This document shows positions 54,481-63,934 of a DNA stretch of 64,000 bases, in pieces. Below the pieces are notes generated by a model. The model worked only from the letters and a program-made list of their open reading frames with translations. It searched no databases and was not told the origin of the DNA. Made by a program: the position numbers and the translations under genes. The stretch is from Dictyobacter alpinus (GTDB taxonomy: Bacteria; Chloroflexota; Ktedonobacteria; Ktedonobacterales; Ktedonobacteraceae), in contig NZ_BIFT01000001.1 of assembly GCF_003967575.1 (NCBI RefSeq), positions 1-64,000 of the forward strand. The letters are read 5' to 3'. Position 1 is the stretch's first letter. Every line of letters begins with the position of its first letter.

Positions 54481-55485
54481 TTAATTAGCCAAAATTAGCG
54501 AGCTGATATCCCAGGTGGCTTTCCCAGCATCAAATCCACCCGAATTATTTGATAAAAACATTATGCTTAATTCTTCCTCAAGAAAGTGCGCAATAAAACT
54601 GACAAAACCATTGATTCCACCAGAGTGATTCACTACGGCATGTCCCATATGCTTACTTACCCCCCATCCATAGCCGTAATTTTCCTGTTGCCCATCATTC
54701 AACTTCACTGGCGTATACATACGCCTTTGAATAGCTTTATTCAAAAGCGCCTCTTCACGCAACGCCAGGTCCCATTTGATAAGATCTTCTATACGAGCTC
54801 CCAGACTGCCAGCTGAAAATGGGATTTTCATACAAACGTAAGAAGCATTCTCATAACTACCTTCCGCTCTTTTTTGATATCCACTGGCTCGCTGCTTGAT
54901 GATAGGCTCGTCATAAAGATAACAGGCAGATCTCATATCCAATGGCTCAAAGATATATGTACGCATAAAATCTGCATAACTCAACCCGGAGACTGCTTCA
55001 ATAATCATGCCTAACAAATAATATGCTGTATTGTTATAAGCGTATTGGGTGCCAGGCGCAAAATCCAATGGCTCATTTTTGACGTATGCCAGTAGTTCAT
55101 TATGTGTCAGATCTTGTACAGAAAATAGTGGATAACTTGCCAGATTGGTAAAACTTTTCAATCCTGAGGTATGGGTTAACAAGTGTTCAATAGTGATGGC
55201 ATACCCATGAGTCGGATAGCCTGGCACATATTGTGTAAAATCATCAGTAATATTCAATTCTCCAGCTTGCTCCAGCAACATAATGGCCGATGCAGTAAAT
55301 TGTTTGCTTATTGAAGCCATGCGAAAGAGAGTCTCTGGAGTGTTTTTAATACCCCACTCTATATTTGCCATTCCATATGCTTGCTGATAATAGATCTCAC
55401 GATCTTTCACAATAGCCACAACCGCACCTGGATCTTCATCTTGAATGTACTCGTTAATAACAGCATCAATAAGAGATAAATCCAT
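54481..55485 (-). CDS. Serine hydrolase, beta-lactamase class C/PBP family
   Basis: A 334-residue penicillin-binding-protein-like serine hydrolase. The SxxK motif is MASISKQFT (Ser58, Lys61), the tyrosine motif YAYNN (about residue 148) and the third motif HSGGINGF (about 290), the HSG form common in esterases and D-amino acid peptidases rather than true beta-lactamases. No signal peptide is seen, so it is probably cytoplasmic. GAGGG ribosome site. An M55 aminopeptidase two genes upstream suggests a possible shared role in D-amino acid peptide turnover. Confidence 0.85.
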   Translation of the reverse strand: MDLSLIDAVINEYIQDEDPGAVVAIVKDREIYYQQAYGMANIEWGIKNTPETLFRMASISKQFTASAIMLLEQAGELNITDDFTQYVPGYPTHGYAITIEHLLTHTSGLKSFTNLASYPLFSVQDLTHNELLAYVKNEPLDFAPGTQYAYNNTAYYLLGMIIEAVSGLSYADFMRTYIFEPLDMRSACYLYDEPIIKQRASGYQKRAEGSYENASYVCMKIPFSAGSLGARIEDLIKWDLALREEALLNKAIQRRMYTPVKLNDGQQENYGYGWGVSKHMGHAVVNHSGGINGFVSFIAHFLEEELSIMFLSNNSGGFDAGKATWDISSLILAN

Positions 55486-55576
55486 TTAGCCCTCTTTCTT
55501 TTCTGATTAAAAGCAAAACTTGTTAATCACTGATAAGCGCTACATTTCCAGTCTACACAAACAGAAGAGAGAATAT

Positions 55577-56476
55577 TTATACTGGATTTTCAGCGAGCGG
55601 GAAGAGAAACGAAAAGAACGCTTGAGCGGCACGCGATAATTGTTTGTCGGAGCGTTGAATAAAACTTAATTGGGGATGCAGGCTCATACTGGAGAAAGGG
55701 ATTTGTACTAAATCACCACTTGCAAGTTCTCTTTGGACTGTCAAAAAGGATACAACCGCAGATCCAACTCCACTTATTACCATTTGTTTGATAGCTTCGT
55801 TATCTGTCAGGGTAAGTAATGGATGAAGCGTAATTCCACGGCAAGCAAGATCACGCTCGAGCATATCTCGCACACCACTTCCTGGCTCACGCACAATTAG
55901 AGTTTGATCTCCAAGCTGTTCGGGCGTTATTGCATCCATACCACACCAGGGATGGTTGGGAGAAGCAACCAGAATCAAAGTATCACGTGTGAAAAAGCGC
56001 ACATCTAGTCCTCCTGGCAATTGAGACGTTTCGCCTTCAACAATACCAAAATCCAAGGACCAATCCAGGATATGCTCAATAATATCTTGCGAATTCAAGA
56101 TAGAAATATTCAAGCCTACCTGGGGATATAATGTCCGAAAACGTGCGACAATTGATGGTAATAAGTATACGCCTGCCGTTGTGTTTGCGGCCAGTTTGAT
56201 CTCTCCACGATGGATATCGCGCAAGGAAGCGAGAGCGTCATCCATCTCACGCTCCAGGGAAAACATTTTTCGTGCATAGGTCTGCAGCACACGACCTGCA
56301 TGGGTCAACACAATACGTCGCCCTTGCCGCTCTACCAGTTCCAACTGTGCCTCATGCTCCAGGCTCTGAATAATCTTTGTCACCGCTGGCTGCGTCAGAT
56401 GAAGCTCTTCTGATGCTCTTGTAATATGCTCAAGTTCAGCTACTTTTAAGAAAACACGCAGGTTTTGTAAATTCAT
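55577..56476 (-). CDS. LysR-family transcriptional regulator
   Basis: A 299-residue LTTR. The N-terminal winged HTH is LRVFLKVAELEHITRASEEL then LTQPAVTKIIQSLEHEAQLE, then a linker helix and the effector domain (GEIKLAANTTAGVYLLPSIV, DFGIVEGETSQLPGGLDVRF, FFTRDTLILVASPNHPW, REPGSGVRDMLERDL). The REPGSG sequence in the effector domain resembles CysL/CbbR/YeiE-type members. It lies between the serine hydrolase and the aminopeptidase genes, all on the minus strand, with about 90-bp gaps; it may control them. Confidence 0.88.
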   Translation of the reverse strand: MNLQNLRVFLKVAELEHITRASEELHLTQPAVTKIIQSLEHEAQLELVERQGRRIVLTHAGRVLQTYARKMFSLEREMDDALASLRDIHRGEIKLAANTTAGVYLLPSIVARFRTLYPQVGLNISILNSQDIIEHILDWSLDFGIVEGETSQLPGGLDVRFFTRDTLILVASPNHPWCGMDAITPEQLGDQTLIVREPGSGVRDMLERDLACRGITLHPLLTLTDNEAIKQMVISGVGSAVVSFLTVQRELASGDLVQIPFSSMSLHPQLSFIQRSDKQLSRAAQAFFSFLFPLAENPV

Positions 56477-56570
56477 GCGACTTATTTACCTTACTGGAAA
56501 TTTAATTGTGCTTCATCTTTATCTTCGTAATCTCTGTCTACTAGCAGAAAATGGCCGCATTCCATAGTGG

Positions 56571-57398
56571 CTAGCGATCAACGAGCGAACGCGTCAAAGT
56601 AACAAGGATAACAAACGTCCGATAGAGATCCAATAAGTTACTACTAGCAATCTTAACAGTTCGGGGTGCGCTACGCTCAACGCCACGAATCCAGGTTGCC
56701 ATCTCTGCCATGTCCGCTACCTGAAAAGTGATTTCAAGCTCTACTGGTAGCGTAAAATCGGGATACCGCATTTTGGAGAGCTGCTCCACAGCACGGCGCG
56801 CTCCCACCTGTAACAATTCACAGGCTACCTCAGGATGAACATGGGCTGCTGCAAAACGGCCCAGTGACTGCTTGACGATAATTTTTTCAGCCTGCGGGGC
56901 AATAGTGCCCGCTTCTCGTGCTGTAGCCTCATCACCACTAATAAAAATAATGGGAACTTGATAATGGGCGGCAACCAGAGCGTTGATACCTGACTCTCCG
57001 ACTATTTCACCATTAATACGCACTTCCCAGATCGCGCCAGGATTATATGTATGGGAAAGAATCGCGTGCTCAGCACCGATCGAACCATGATAGCTGACAA
57101 AACAGATACCGTCAAAGCTAGCATCCAATCCTTCCATCATATAAAAAGGTTTGTGCCTACCCGTAATTAAAGTTGCTCGACCGAGTAGATCCTGTGGATG
57201 CAGGTTGCGCATTGCATGATGAGCATCATTGACCACAAAATCTGTCACCCCTACCTCCAACGCGCCAGCAATGACGGCATTTACTTCATTAGTAAGTAAG
57301 CGTCTCCCCTGCTCATATTCCGCATTGCCTTCAATAATTTGTTCCCATGCTACAATTCCACTTGTACCTTCGAAATCTGTAGATAGAAAAAGCTTCAT
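56571..57398 (-). CDS. M55-family D-aminopeptidase (DppA-like)
   Basis: A 275-residue metallopeptidase of family M55 that releases N-terminal D-amino acids from peptides. Metal-binding motifs: STDFEGTSGI (Asp8, Glu10), VNDAHHAMRN, CFVSYHGSIGAEHAILSHTY (His residues), with GEIVGESGINALVAAHYQVP and ISGDEATAREA of the family core. In Bacillus DppA this is self-compartmentalising and takes part in D-Ala dipeptide use. GGGAG ribosome site. First of three minus-strand genes with the LysR regulator and the serine hydrolase. Confidence 0.9.
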   Translation of the reverse strand: MKLFLSTDFEGTSGIVAWEQIIEGNAEYEQGRRLLTNEVNAVIAGALEVGVTDFVVNDAHHAMRNLHPQDLLGRATLITGRHKPFYMMEGLDASFDGICFVSYHGSIGAEHAILSHTYNPGAIWEVRINGEIVGESGINALVAAHYQVPIIFISGDEATAREAGTIAPQAEKIIVKQSLGRFAAAHVHPEVACELLQVGARRAVEQLSKMRYPDFTLPVELEITFQVADMAEMATWIRGVERSAPRTVKIASSNLLDLYRTFVILVTLTRSLVDR

Positions 57399-57635
57399 GC
57401 GTCATTTCTCCCTTTTTAGCTTACCTCTATTTCATGCATTATTGTAACAGATTAGCAGCGATACTTACATGACCATATACATTTGGGACCACAAAGCAAC
57501 CACGCACAAAATGGCAAAGCACTTTTCCTTTTAAACGTTTATTTAGATATCGACAAGATAACCACTATAGGAAAAGTACTTCGCCAACGAAAACACACGT
57601 TTGCCAGAACCATACTTGCTTTTTGATGAAGCCAA

Positions 57636-60098
57636 TCAAACTTTCGAGAGCAATATTTCCATCTTCCATGGCGCTAACAATTCTGCATCTCCTGCCTGCT
57701 GAAGTCGAAAATCCAGCGTATGGGCGCGCGTAGCACTTTGCAGATCGCACTGGGCAGCTTGTAACATCGGGATTTCTGCCGCTGATATGGTCAACTTAAT
57801 GGACTCCAATGGCGCACCGACTGAAAGCCCCTGCTCCGCTTTATGGCGGCGAACCTGGCGTATGATCTCTAGCAGCAACTTACCTGCATTTTCAGCTTGC
57901 TCATCAAACCAGTTATCTCTAGCGACTGGCCAGGATGCAATATGAATTGAGGCGCACCCATCCCATTGCTGAAAGAGTCCTAGATAGATCTCTTCCGTAA
58001 CAAATGGTATGTAAGGGGCGAAAAGCTTCAAGACATTTAATAAGGTATGGTAAAGCGTCCACTGTGCGGCATGGCGATCTGCTCCTTCTCCTTTATAGAG
58101 CCTGGACTTGGTCAGCTCCAGATAGTTATCACATAGGTCTGCCCAGAAGAAACGTTCAACTTCAGCACGGGCCGCCGCATAATCACTCTGCTCAAGTTGC
58201 CTGGTGGCAAAGGTAATCGTATGCGCTAGACGCGACAGGAGCCAGCGATCGGTCGGCAATAGATCTTCAGGTTGGCGGTTTAACGTAGCAGTATCCAGAT
58301 CTTGCAAACGGCTCTCAGCAAAGCGGCAAGCATTCCATAACTTGGTAATCAGGCGCCGCCCCATCGCAAGCGCTTCCGGATTAAAAACAGTATCATTTCC
58401 AGGCTTGATTGATGTGGCCCAATAACGTAGTGCATCTGCGGACTCCTGCTCGATTATGGATAGCGGTCCATCTGAACTATTATTCTTGGATTTCGAAATT
58501 TTACTACGTTCGGCTGAGAGGGCGTGACCAGAGATCATAATCTCCTGCCAGGGCGAAACATTACAATGATAAAGAGACTTAATAATTGTATAAAAAGCCC
58601 AGGTTCGAATAATATCATGGCCTTGAGGACGTAAATTGGCTGGGAAATGCTGCTGGAACCAGTCAGGATCATCCATCCAACGTCCAATAATTAATGGCGA
58701 GCAAGATGATGTGGCCCAGGTGTCCATAACGTCCATTTCTGGCTCGAAATCTGTCGAACCACAGGCACAGGATCGATTGGGGCCTTTCAAGCGCGGATCA
58801 ATCGGCAGTTCTTCCTGAGTAGCAAGTAGCAATGTACCACAGGCACGACATGTCCAGGCAGGAAATGGAATGCCCAGGAAACGTTGGCGCGAGATACACC
58901 AATCCCATTGCAAATTTTCAACCCAATGCTCATAGCGACTCCGCATATACTCAGGTGTCCAACGAATCTGGCGACCAGCCTCGATAAAACGCTCCTTCTG
59001 ATCCAGGATCCGGATAAACCATTGCCGCGTCTGCAAGTATTCAACCGGTGTCCCACAGCGCTCATGTATCCCGACGGTATGTTCAATTGTCTCCTGCTGC
59101 AAGATCAATGCTTGCTCCGCCAGGGACTGAAGAATCTTTTTGCGCGCCGCTGGTATTGCTAATCCTGCCAGTGGGCCCGCCAGTGCCGTCATACGTCCAT
59201 CACGACCAATAGCGGCTCGCAATGGCAGTTGATGAATACGCCACCAACGAACATCGGTGGAATCACCAAAAGTACAACACATAACTGCTCCACTTCCTTT
59301 ATCAGGATCAACCGCTTCATCAGCCAGGATTAGAACTTGAATGACTGCCTGCGACGAAAAAGCGGCACTATCGATAGAGGCAGTCTGATCAATCAGGTGC
59401 TTATAACGCTTATCATCAGGATGAACAAAGATGGCAACACAGGCTGGCAGTAATTCAGGCCGCGTTGTAGCAATAGGCAAGGATGTACCATCAGGCAAAC
59501 GAAAGGCAAACGTAGTAAACAGCGTTGGCAGTGTCTTATCCTCAAGTTCGGCCTGGGCAATTGCTGTCTGGCAATCAGCACACCATAAGGTAGGTGCAAT
59601 TTGCGCGTAAGCTCTCCCTGACTGATATAGCTGGATAAACGACCACTGTGAGGTTCGCTGTACTGTAGATGAAAGGGTCGAGTAGCGATAGTTCCAATCA
59701 CCACTCAGGCTTAAACGACGCCAGATCTTTTCAAAACGATCCTCGGTCTCTTGCGTGAGCTTGGAACATTGTGCCAGGAAATCTGCTCGATCCATGTCGG
59801 TCGCTTTACGCTTGATCGTCTTCTCAACAAAACGCTCGGTTGGTAAGCCATTATCATCAAAACCCATAGGATACAAGACGCGTCGGCCACGCATACGTTG
59901 GAAGCGAGCAATAACATCTGTCTGCGTATACGAATAGCAATGGCCAAGATGCAATTCACCCGAAACTGTAGCAGGGGGAGTATCAATAGTATAAATTGGA
60001 CCTGAACCAGTAGCATCAAAGGCATAGGTCTGGGCATCCGCCCACAGCCGAATTAATCGGGGTTCAACAGCATGAAATTGATAGCGGTTGGGCAACAT
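57636..60098 (-). CDS. valS: Valyl-tRNA synthetase
   Basis: An 820-residue class Ia synthetase that charges tRNA-Val. HIGH motif as HLGH (residues 50-53, in SGELHLGHCYSYTQTD), the zinc-type editing/CP1 domain with QSAYRRS-like stretches, DDNGLPTERFVEK, PAWTCRACGTLL and KISKSK (about residues 531-536), then the anticodon-binding domain (RYWATSIKPGNDTVFNPEAL, FVTEEIYLGLFQQW). It is close to the shorter ValS group without a C-terminal coiled coil. The start at 60098 follows AAGGAG at eight bases; the open frame upstream is the T-box leader. Regulated by that leader. Confidence 0.93.
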   Translation of the reverse strand: MLPNRYQFHAVEPRLIRLWADAQTYAFDATGSGPIYTIDTPPATVSGELHLGHCYSYTQTDVIARFQRMRGRRVLYPMGFDDNGLPTERFVEKTIKRKATDMDRADFLAQCSKLTQETEDRFEKIWRRLSLSGDWNYRYSTLSSTVQRTSQWSFIQLYQSGRAYAQIAPTLWCADCQTAIAQAELEDKTLPTLFTTFAFRLPDGTSLPIATTRPELLPACVAIFVHPDDKRYKHLIDQTASIDSAAFSSQAVIQVLILADEAVDPDKGSGAVMCCTFGDSTDVRWWRIHQLPLRAAIGRDGRMTALAGPLAGLAIPAARKKILQSLAEQALILQQETIEHTVGIHERCGTPVEYLQTRQWFIRILDQKERFIEAGRQIRWTPEYMRSRYEHWVENLQWDWCISRQRFLGIPFPAWTCRACGTLLLATQEELPIDPRLKGPNRSCACGSTDFEPEMDVMDTWATSSCSPLIIGRWMDDPDWFQQHFPANLRPQGHDIIRTWAFYTIIKSLYHCNVSPWQEIMISGHALSAERSKISKSKNNSSDGPLSIIEQESADALRYWATSIKPGNDTVFNPEALAMGRRLITKLWNACRFAESRLQDLDTATLNRQPEDLLPTDRWLLSRLAHTITFATRQLEQSDYAAARAEVERFFWADLCDNYLELTKSRLYKGEGADRHAAQWTLYHTLLNVLKLFAPYIPFVTEEIYLGLFQQWDGCASIHIASWPVARDNWFDEQAENAGKLLLEIIRQVRRHKAEQGLSVGAPLESIKLTISAAEIPMLQAAQCDLQSATRAHTLDFRLQQAGDAELLAPWKMEILLSKV

Positions 60099-60114
60099 GG
60101 TAGTACTCCTTCTT

Positions 60115-60411
60115 TGTACTGACAAAAAAACGTTGCCACATCTCAAGGACGAGGGCAACGCAACTCGTGGTACCACCTTGTTTTGATAACTGATCCGCCC
60201 AACCTGGTCCTGATCAGATATCCTCATACAGCGCTAACGGGCCTACCCGGAATATCTTCGTGCAGTAGTATCTCAGTTCGGATATTCGACTTCCGAGCCA
60301 CGTTCAAGAGACGTAATCGAAGGGGGCTCACACCCGATGACCCCCACTCTCTGGCGAACCGTTTCTCTCTACTCCGCTCGTTCAGTGTCTTTATAAATTT
60401 TTCTATTGTTA
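60115..60411 (-). promoter_or_regulatory. T-box leader controlling valS
   Basis: The 14-nt T-box core AAGGTGGTACCACGAG lies at 60163-60179 on the minus strand, with a terminator hairpin (CGTTGCC/GGCAACG and a seven-T run, 60124-60160) that overlaps it, as antiterminator-type T-boxes require. Upstream is a long structured Stem I; the triplet GTC at 60312-60310, a few bases before the GAAC block, is in the expected specifier position and is a valine codon. Uncharged tRNA-Val would favour readthrough. Confidence 0.88.
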
Positions 60412-60417
60412 CCACTA

Positions 60418-60447
60418 AGAATAACAAGTAAGAACACTCGTTGTCAA
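60418..60447 (-). promoter_or_regulatory. Promoter of the valS T-box transcript
   Basis: -35 TTGACA (60447-60442), 18-bp spacer, -10 TATTCT (60423-60418) on the minus strand, just upstream of the leader. Confidence 0.65.
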
Positions 60448-60492
60448 GCATTCTTTTTCTGCATGGAATACAATTATGCTATAAATAAATCC

Positions 60493-60948
60493 TTATTGAA
60501 CATAACTTTTCCGCATCCCATTGGACAGTATTCTGAATCCACGTGCTTGATAAAATGCACGAGCGTTCTCGGTAGACAGTAGATCAATTCGTGCGGTTGG
60601 ATAAAGAAAATGACAGGTATCCAATAGTGCATGCCCGATACCTTTCCCACGCATGCGGGCATCTACGGCGAGATCGGCAACGTATAAAGTAATTGCGCCA
60701 TCAGTCAGTCCACGTACAAAACCTACCACAGTTTCATCTTTCACTGCTACCAGAGCGGGCCAGGATTGCTGCCAAGCCAGAAGCATATCATCCGGCCTTT
60801 GTGTAGCTGAAGTCCATCCTTCAGCACTACTTAATTGCTGAATAGCGGAAAAATCAGCCTCATTCCATGGCCGGATTGCTATACCTTCAGGTAAGATCAC
60901 TTGCAATAAAGCTTCTAGAACTTTATTTTGTCGCATTTGTATATCCAT
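60493..60948 (-). CDS. GNAT N-acetyltransferase
   Basis: A 151-residue single-domain GNAT. Core: RPWNEADFSAIQQLSSAEGW, LVAVKDETVVGFVRG, LYVADLAVDARMRGKGIGHA with the acetyl-CoA motif R-x-x-G-I-G, then ENARAFYQARGFRILSNGM. The start is uncertain: the ATG at 60948 has AAGG only one base away, and one four codons in is also possible. Substrate unknown. It follows the valS promoter region divergently placed from its neighbour. Confidence 0.8.
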   Translation of the reverse strand: MDIQMRQNKVLEALLQVILPEGIAIRPWNEADFSAIQQLSSAEGWTSATQRPDDMLLAWQQSWPALVAVKDETVVGFVRGLTDGAITLYVADLAVDARMRGKGIGHALLDTCHFLYPTARIDLLSTENARAFYQARGFRILSNGMRKSYVQ

Positions 60949-60996
60949 ACCTTAATTTTATCCATAAATCAGCATTTTTGCAAACAGTCTGGTTAG

Positions 60997-62241
60997 CTAC
61001 TTAAGGGTAAGATCGTGATATAAGCCGATCAGGCGCTTGCTTTCCTCCTCCCAGTATAGTCCTTGTGATATAGCATTGAGAGCATTTATACGCATACGAT
61101 CGAGCATTTCCTGATCCCTTAACATCGTCATCATAGTCTGTGCAACATGAAAGGGTGTAAGTTCATCCAATATGTGGCCAATCTGGTACTGCTCAATTAA
61201 GGAGGCAATAGCATCTAGACGTGATGCCAGGATCGGTACACCAGCCATCATATACTCAAAAAATTTGTTAGGTAGGCAATAACGAATGCTTAAAGAATAA
61301 TCAGGAGGTAACAATATCAAACCCAGGTCAGCTGATGAGGTCCAATCTAATAATTCATTGTATGGCATAGCAGGCACAATCTTAATGCGATCAGCGACCT
61401 GCTCATTATCTATAAGCTTCATTAGTTTACTAGCCGTATCTCCATAGCTATTGCCCATTAATATCAGTATTATACCAGGTGTCAGATGATTGGCCGCATA
61501 AATCAATAGCTCTAAACCGCGATCTTCCTGCATGTATCCTTGATACAAAACAATCCGTACAGATGCATCTAAGCCCAGATACTTGTGCAAACGCATATTT
61601 TTTGCAACAGCTCTGTAAGGAGGAATATGCCGCAAAATGAGGATATCTTCAAGATGATAGAGGTCGGCAAGAACAGGCCCATAAAGTGGTGAGCCGGTGA
61701 TATAGCCATCACAATTACGTGTAAGCCGGCGAATACATTGAATAGCACAGTTGCGTAGACGTGGCCAACGCATAATGGTTGGACCAAACATTGTCAATTC
61801 AGGTGTATCAAAGATGAGTTTTTTTCTGTACAAGCGCGCTACCATGTATGTAGCCAGGAAGGTGTGCTCAACATGCGCATGATAAATATCGGCCTTGACG
61901 TATAATAATCGCCGCGTGCAGCGTACAATTAGAAGGAACATTTTGAGCACAAACCAGACTTTTAAACGCGTTGGGACAAACCAACTTGGAGCAGCGATAT
62001 GCAGGAATTGAATTCCTGCTACGTCCTCGCAATCTGGCTGCCCCTGATCACTTATCACATCTACAATTGTCACACGATAACCCGCTTTGACCAGAGCCAT
62101 TGCATCATTCATTACCCGATAATTAGATTTACCTGGACCTAGCAGGTGCATGCATACACTGGTTCGAGCTCGTAATACGTGTTCAGTAGGCTGAAATTCT
62201 AAGTAAGAACGCACATTCATACACAAACACCTCATTTTCAC
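60997..62241 (-). CDS. Glycosyltransferase family 4, surface polysaccharide
   Basis: A 414-residue GT-B glycosyltransferase. It starts MNVRSYLEFQPTEHV after a short leader, with MNDAMALVKAGYRVTIVDVI in the acceptor half; the C-terminal half has VLYQGYMQEDRGLELLIYAA, SADLGLILLPPDYSLSIRYC and LPNKFFEYMMAGVPILASRL, where the Glu of FFEYM takes the donor-binding position. Start may be GTG 62241 or ATG 62220 (GAGG ten bases ahead). It lies 32 bp downstream of a Wzx-like flippase gene on the same strand, so the two belong to one capsule or exopolysaccharide unit. Confidence 0.85.
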   Translation of the reverse strand: MKMRCLCMNVRSYLEFQPTEHVLRARTSVCMHLLGPGKSNYRVMNDAMALVKAGYRVTIVDVISDQGQPDCEDVAGIQFLHIAAPSWFVPTRLKVWFVLKMFLLIVRCTRRLLYVKADIYHAHVEHTFLATYMVARLYRKKLIFDTPELTMFGPTIMRWPRLRNCAIQCIRRLTRNCDGYITGSPLYGPVLADLYHLEDILILRHIPPYRAVAKNMRLHKYLGLDASVRIVLYQGYMQEDRGLELLIYAANHLTPGIILILMGNSYGDTASKLMKLIDNEQVADRIKIVPAMPYNELLDWTSSADLGLILLPPDYSLSIRYCLPNKFFEYMMAGVPILASRLDAIASLIEQYQIGHILDELTPFHVAQTMMTMLRDQEMLDRMRINALNAISQGLYWEEESKRLIGLYHDLTLK

Positions 62242-62272
62242 AACATTTCCAGCAATTAAACCCTGCGGTTAT

Positions 62273-63934
62273 TTATTTTCCTACAGGAGTTTTATTTAAA
62301 GCCCATAAGCAGATTGCATAACAGATGATAAGGACAACGCCGATTATTAAACGCAAAGAATAATTTACATGAGGAAAAAGCAATTGATGACAAGAAAAAA
62401 GGAAGATACCTATGAGTAATCCCAGGCTACATAAACCACATTCAAATGGAATCGCATAGATTCGTTGATTCACCCAATAAGCCAGCACAGCCAATAGGCA
62501 ATAAGCCAGCAATGTAGAGATTGCGGCCCCCATCACCCCATAATTTGAGATAAGCACATAATTACAAACAAGATTCACCAATGCTGCCAGCGGAAGCAAT
62601 ATGACGTTGAAATATAATTTATCGCGCAGCATAATCCCCAGACTAAAAATCTCAAAGAGGCCATACATTACATTAGACAGGGCAATAAGAGGAATAATAG
62701 CCGCCGCCTCTGTATAGCCAGGCAGAAAAAACCAATCTAATATCTCTCTCGCTAAAATAGAAACGGTAAAGACTATAAGCAATACAAATAAACAATAAAA
62801 ACGGAATATCTGGCGAAAAAGTTCTAAGGCATTCGCCTTTTTAGCAATGGTGTATAAAGCCGAATGCCAGGCCAGGGAAAATGGTGTAATCACTAACGGC
62901 CCTAACATATTGCCCAGGGTATATGCAACCGCATAGCTGGCTTCCAGAGAGAATGAGTTAAAAGCAAGCAAAAAGTAACGATCAGAAAGCTGAAGCACCC
63001 AGCTCGCCAGAAATCCAGGCACCGTCGAGAGGCCCGTTACCACCAGTTGTCTCGCTATATCCCAACGAAATTGCTGCCGCCAAGAACGCAACTTGATAAA
63101 CGGTACGATACACAATAATACTCCCGCATAGCTACCACATAGCGCTATCAGTACTCCCTGGATCCCCCATTGCCAGATGCCAACCAGCAGGATTGTCAGA
63201 ACAAGATTGAGGAGAAGATTTACTATAGCGAGTGCGGTAAAAAATCTGGCACGATTTTGAGTTCGTAGCCAGGTATAAGCAGGAATCGTCAAATTTTGTA
63301 GCAGGAGTACTAAGGAACCGACACAAAGAAGATTTATATAAGTTGAATTATGAAATAGTAATTGCGCAATCCAGGGACTCAGTAAGTTTAAGGCAATGGT
63401 CATAATAAAAGATAGCAATACTACCAGCCCAACAAATGTTGCAATAAGACTCACGGATGGCTGATCCTGCATACCAGACTGAGGCCGATGATACATATGG
63501 ACAAAAGCTGGACCAAGTCCGAGTTGCGACAGACCACCCAGGAGTACCAGCGTGGCATTCAGGATCGTCAGGATACTATAATCCGTTCCGGTCAGATGTC
63601 GCGTTAAAAATGGGGTGAGAAACAGGGAAGTAAGCGGCGATAAACAGGAAGCAATCGCATAGATACCGGAGTTTTTCAACAGAGTACGTATAATAGGTGC
63701 ATATCCCTTTGGATCTGCCTCGTAGTCTGACATCTGTTTGAGTTGCTCTAAATCAGTGATGGCTGGAATCAACCAGGTAAGTTGTTGATCAATAGCCATG
63801 TTCTCACTATTGTAACTGTTAGACCCAGTAGAGACGAATAACGTGGTAGGATCCTTTATCAGTCCGTGTCTGACCTTGTTGCGTCCTACTTCACCGGGTT
63901 TATTTGCCTGACCCATTTTTGAATCCATAGTCAT
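62273..63934 (-). CDS. Polysaccharide flippase (Wzx/MATE-like)
   Basis: A 553-residue polytopic protein with about fourteen hydrophobic segments after a 75-residue polar N-terminal tail. It matches the polysaccharide export (PST/MVF) family: RTLLKNSGIYAIASCLSPLT, SLFLTPFLTRHLTGTDYSIL near helix 1, and GVMGAAISTLLAYCLLAVLA near the C-terminus. It would move lipid-linked sugar units across the membrane for the adjacent glycosyltransferase. The ATG at 63934 has GGAGG seven bases ahead; the frame stays open to the window edge, so a longer start remains possible. The polar extension is unusual for flippases. Confidence 0.85.
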   Translation of the reverse strand: MTMDSKMGQANKPGEVGRNKVRHGLIKDPTTLFVSTGSNSYNSENMAIDQQLTWLIPAITDLEQLKQMSDYEADPKGYAPIIRTLLKNSGIYAIASCLSPLTSLFLTPFLTRHLTGTDYSILTILNATLVLLGGLSQLGLGPAFVHMYHRPQSGMQDQPSVSLIATFVGLVVLLSFIMTIALNLLSPWIAQLLFHNSTYINLLCVGSLVLLLQNLTIPAYTWLRTQNRARFFTALAIVNLLLNLVLTILLVGIWQWGIQGVLIALCGSYAGVLLCIVPFIKLRSWRQQFRWDIARQLVVTGLSTVPGFLASWVLQLSDRYFLLAFNSFSLEASYAVAYTLGNMLGPLVITPFSLAWHSALYTIAKKANALELFRQIFRFYCLFVLLIVFTVSILAREILDWFFLPGYTEAAAIIPLIALSNVMYGLFEIFSLGIMLRDKLYFNVILLPLAALVNLVCNYVLISNYGVMGAAISTLLAYCLLAVLAYWVNQRIYAIPFECGLCSLGLLIGIFLFSCHQLLFPHVNYSLRLIIGVVLIICYAICLWALNKTPVGK

